This document shows positions 31,825 through 32,011 of a DNA stretch of 32,011 nucleotides, piece by piece. The DNA comes from Clostridiales bacterium. Its GTDB lineage: Bacteria > Bacillota > Clostridia > Christensenellales > DTU072. Position 1 is the stretch's first letter, and every line of letters starts with the position of its first letter. The DNA lies in the NCBI GenBank assembly GCA_012841525.1, contig DUUO01000067.1:1-32011 (forward strand), in the 5' to 3' direction. The position numbers and the translations under genes were made by a program. The notes below the pieces were generated by a model. That model was not told the origin of the DNA. It saw only the letters and a program-made list of their open reading frames with translations, and did not search any database.

Positions 31825-32011
31825 AAAATGCTTTAATCTATTGAATTTAAATGTAGATATATCAATTCTTTAAGGCCTAATATATGAAAATCTACATTGC
31901 TTAATAATATTAAGGTGATTAAAAGGCCAAATATAGGAAAATCTACATTGATTAATTAATAATACAGAAATGACTGGAAGACCAAATGTAGTAAAATATA
32001 CATTGATTAAT
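31825..32011. repeat. Array of decayed GTPase P-loop coding fragments (right edge)
   Basis: Units begin AAGGCC (31872), AAGGCC (31923) and AAGACC (31978), 51 and 55 bases apart. On the plus strand they translate as RPNI-stop-KSTLLN, RPNIGKSTLIN-stop and GRPNVVKYTLIN, which are versions of the G1 motif GRPNVGKST(L)N of Der/Era-type GTPases. A fainter unit may lie near 31845-31870. The ATG at 31970 opens a frame (MTGRPNVVKY) to the window end, but its P-loop is damaged, so it is unlikely to be the gene itself. Sequence 31776-31824 shows nothing. Confidence 0.8.

Noticed and set aside
31970..32011. Start of the GTPase gene at the ATG at 31970
   Set aside because: The P-loop here has Val for Gly and Tyr for Ser, so it is more likely another decayed unit; the true gene should lie further right.

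Overview
The window is strongly AT-rich chromosomal DNA read with the standard bacterial code (TAA, TAG and TGA all act as stops). RicT, GreA, QueT, a split transketolase, a DnaD/DnaI-type loader pair and a tmk-holB-ricT order like that of Bacillus subtilis point to a low-GC Firmicute, most likely an uncultured clostridial lineage. No phage, transposon, plasmid backbone or CRISPR array is visible.

Layout. 1-748: tRNA-Arg(CCG) and a tandem array made from the start of mnmA. 749-2314: mnmA and a small lipoprotein (+). 2475-4234: split transketolase (-), with promoter and terminator. 4534-5355: acyltransferase (+). 5611-8984: ferredoxin, ricT, holB, tmk (-). 9132-13350: lipoprotein, SGNH hydrolase, Gfo/Idh oxidoreductase, purC (-). 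13550-16778: PLP decarboxylase and lysS (-). 17250-21128: greA, queT, ABC permease and ABC ATPase (-). 21378-24749: a very large SbcC/Rad50-like coiled-coil protein whose ATPase motifs are not recognisable (-). 25422-28051: DnaD-like and DnaI-like proteins (+). 28264-29392: two zinc-ribbon membrane proteins (-). 29717-31775: PC4/YdbC-like protein and a GH13 alpha-glucosidase (+). The right edge holds an array of decayed copies of a GTPase P-loop coding segment.

Most genes are housekeeping: tRNA maturation and charging (mnmA, lysS, the tRNA), replication (holB, tmk, dnaD/dnaI), transcript elongation (greA), RNA maturation (ricT), and pentose phosphate and purine metabolism.

The outstanding feature is between the genes. 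Many intergenic gaps contain two to four degenerate tandem units (28-93 bp) that repeat the adjoining end of a neighbouring gene: last codons plus stop for queT, the ABC permease, the SbcC-like gene, the oxidoreductase, tmk and ferredoxin, and first codons for mnmA and for a GTPase beyond the right edge. Some outer copies still translate like diverged homologues of the gene end. Wherever the parent gene can be assigned, the copies lie on its low-coordinate side whichever way it is transcribed. Similar units occur in frame inside ricT and the decarboxylase. I read these as layered scars of repeated duplication or of one-sided illegitimate recombination at gene boundaries.
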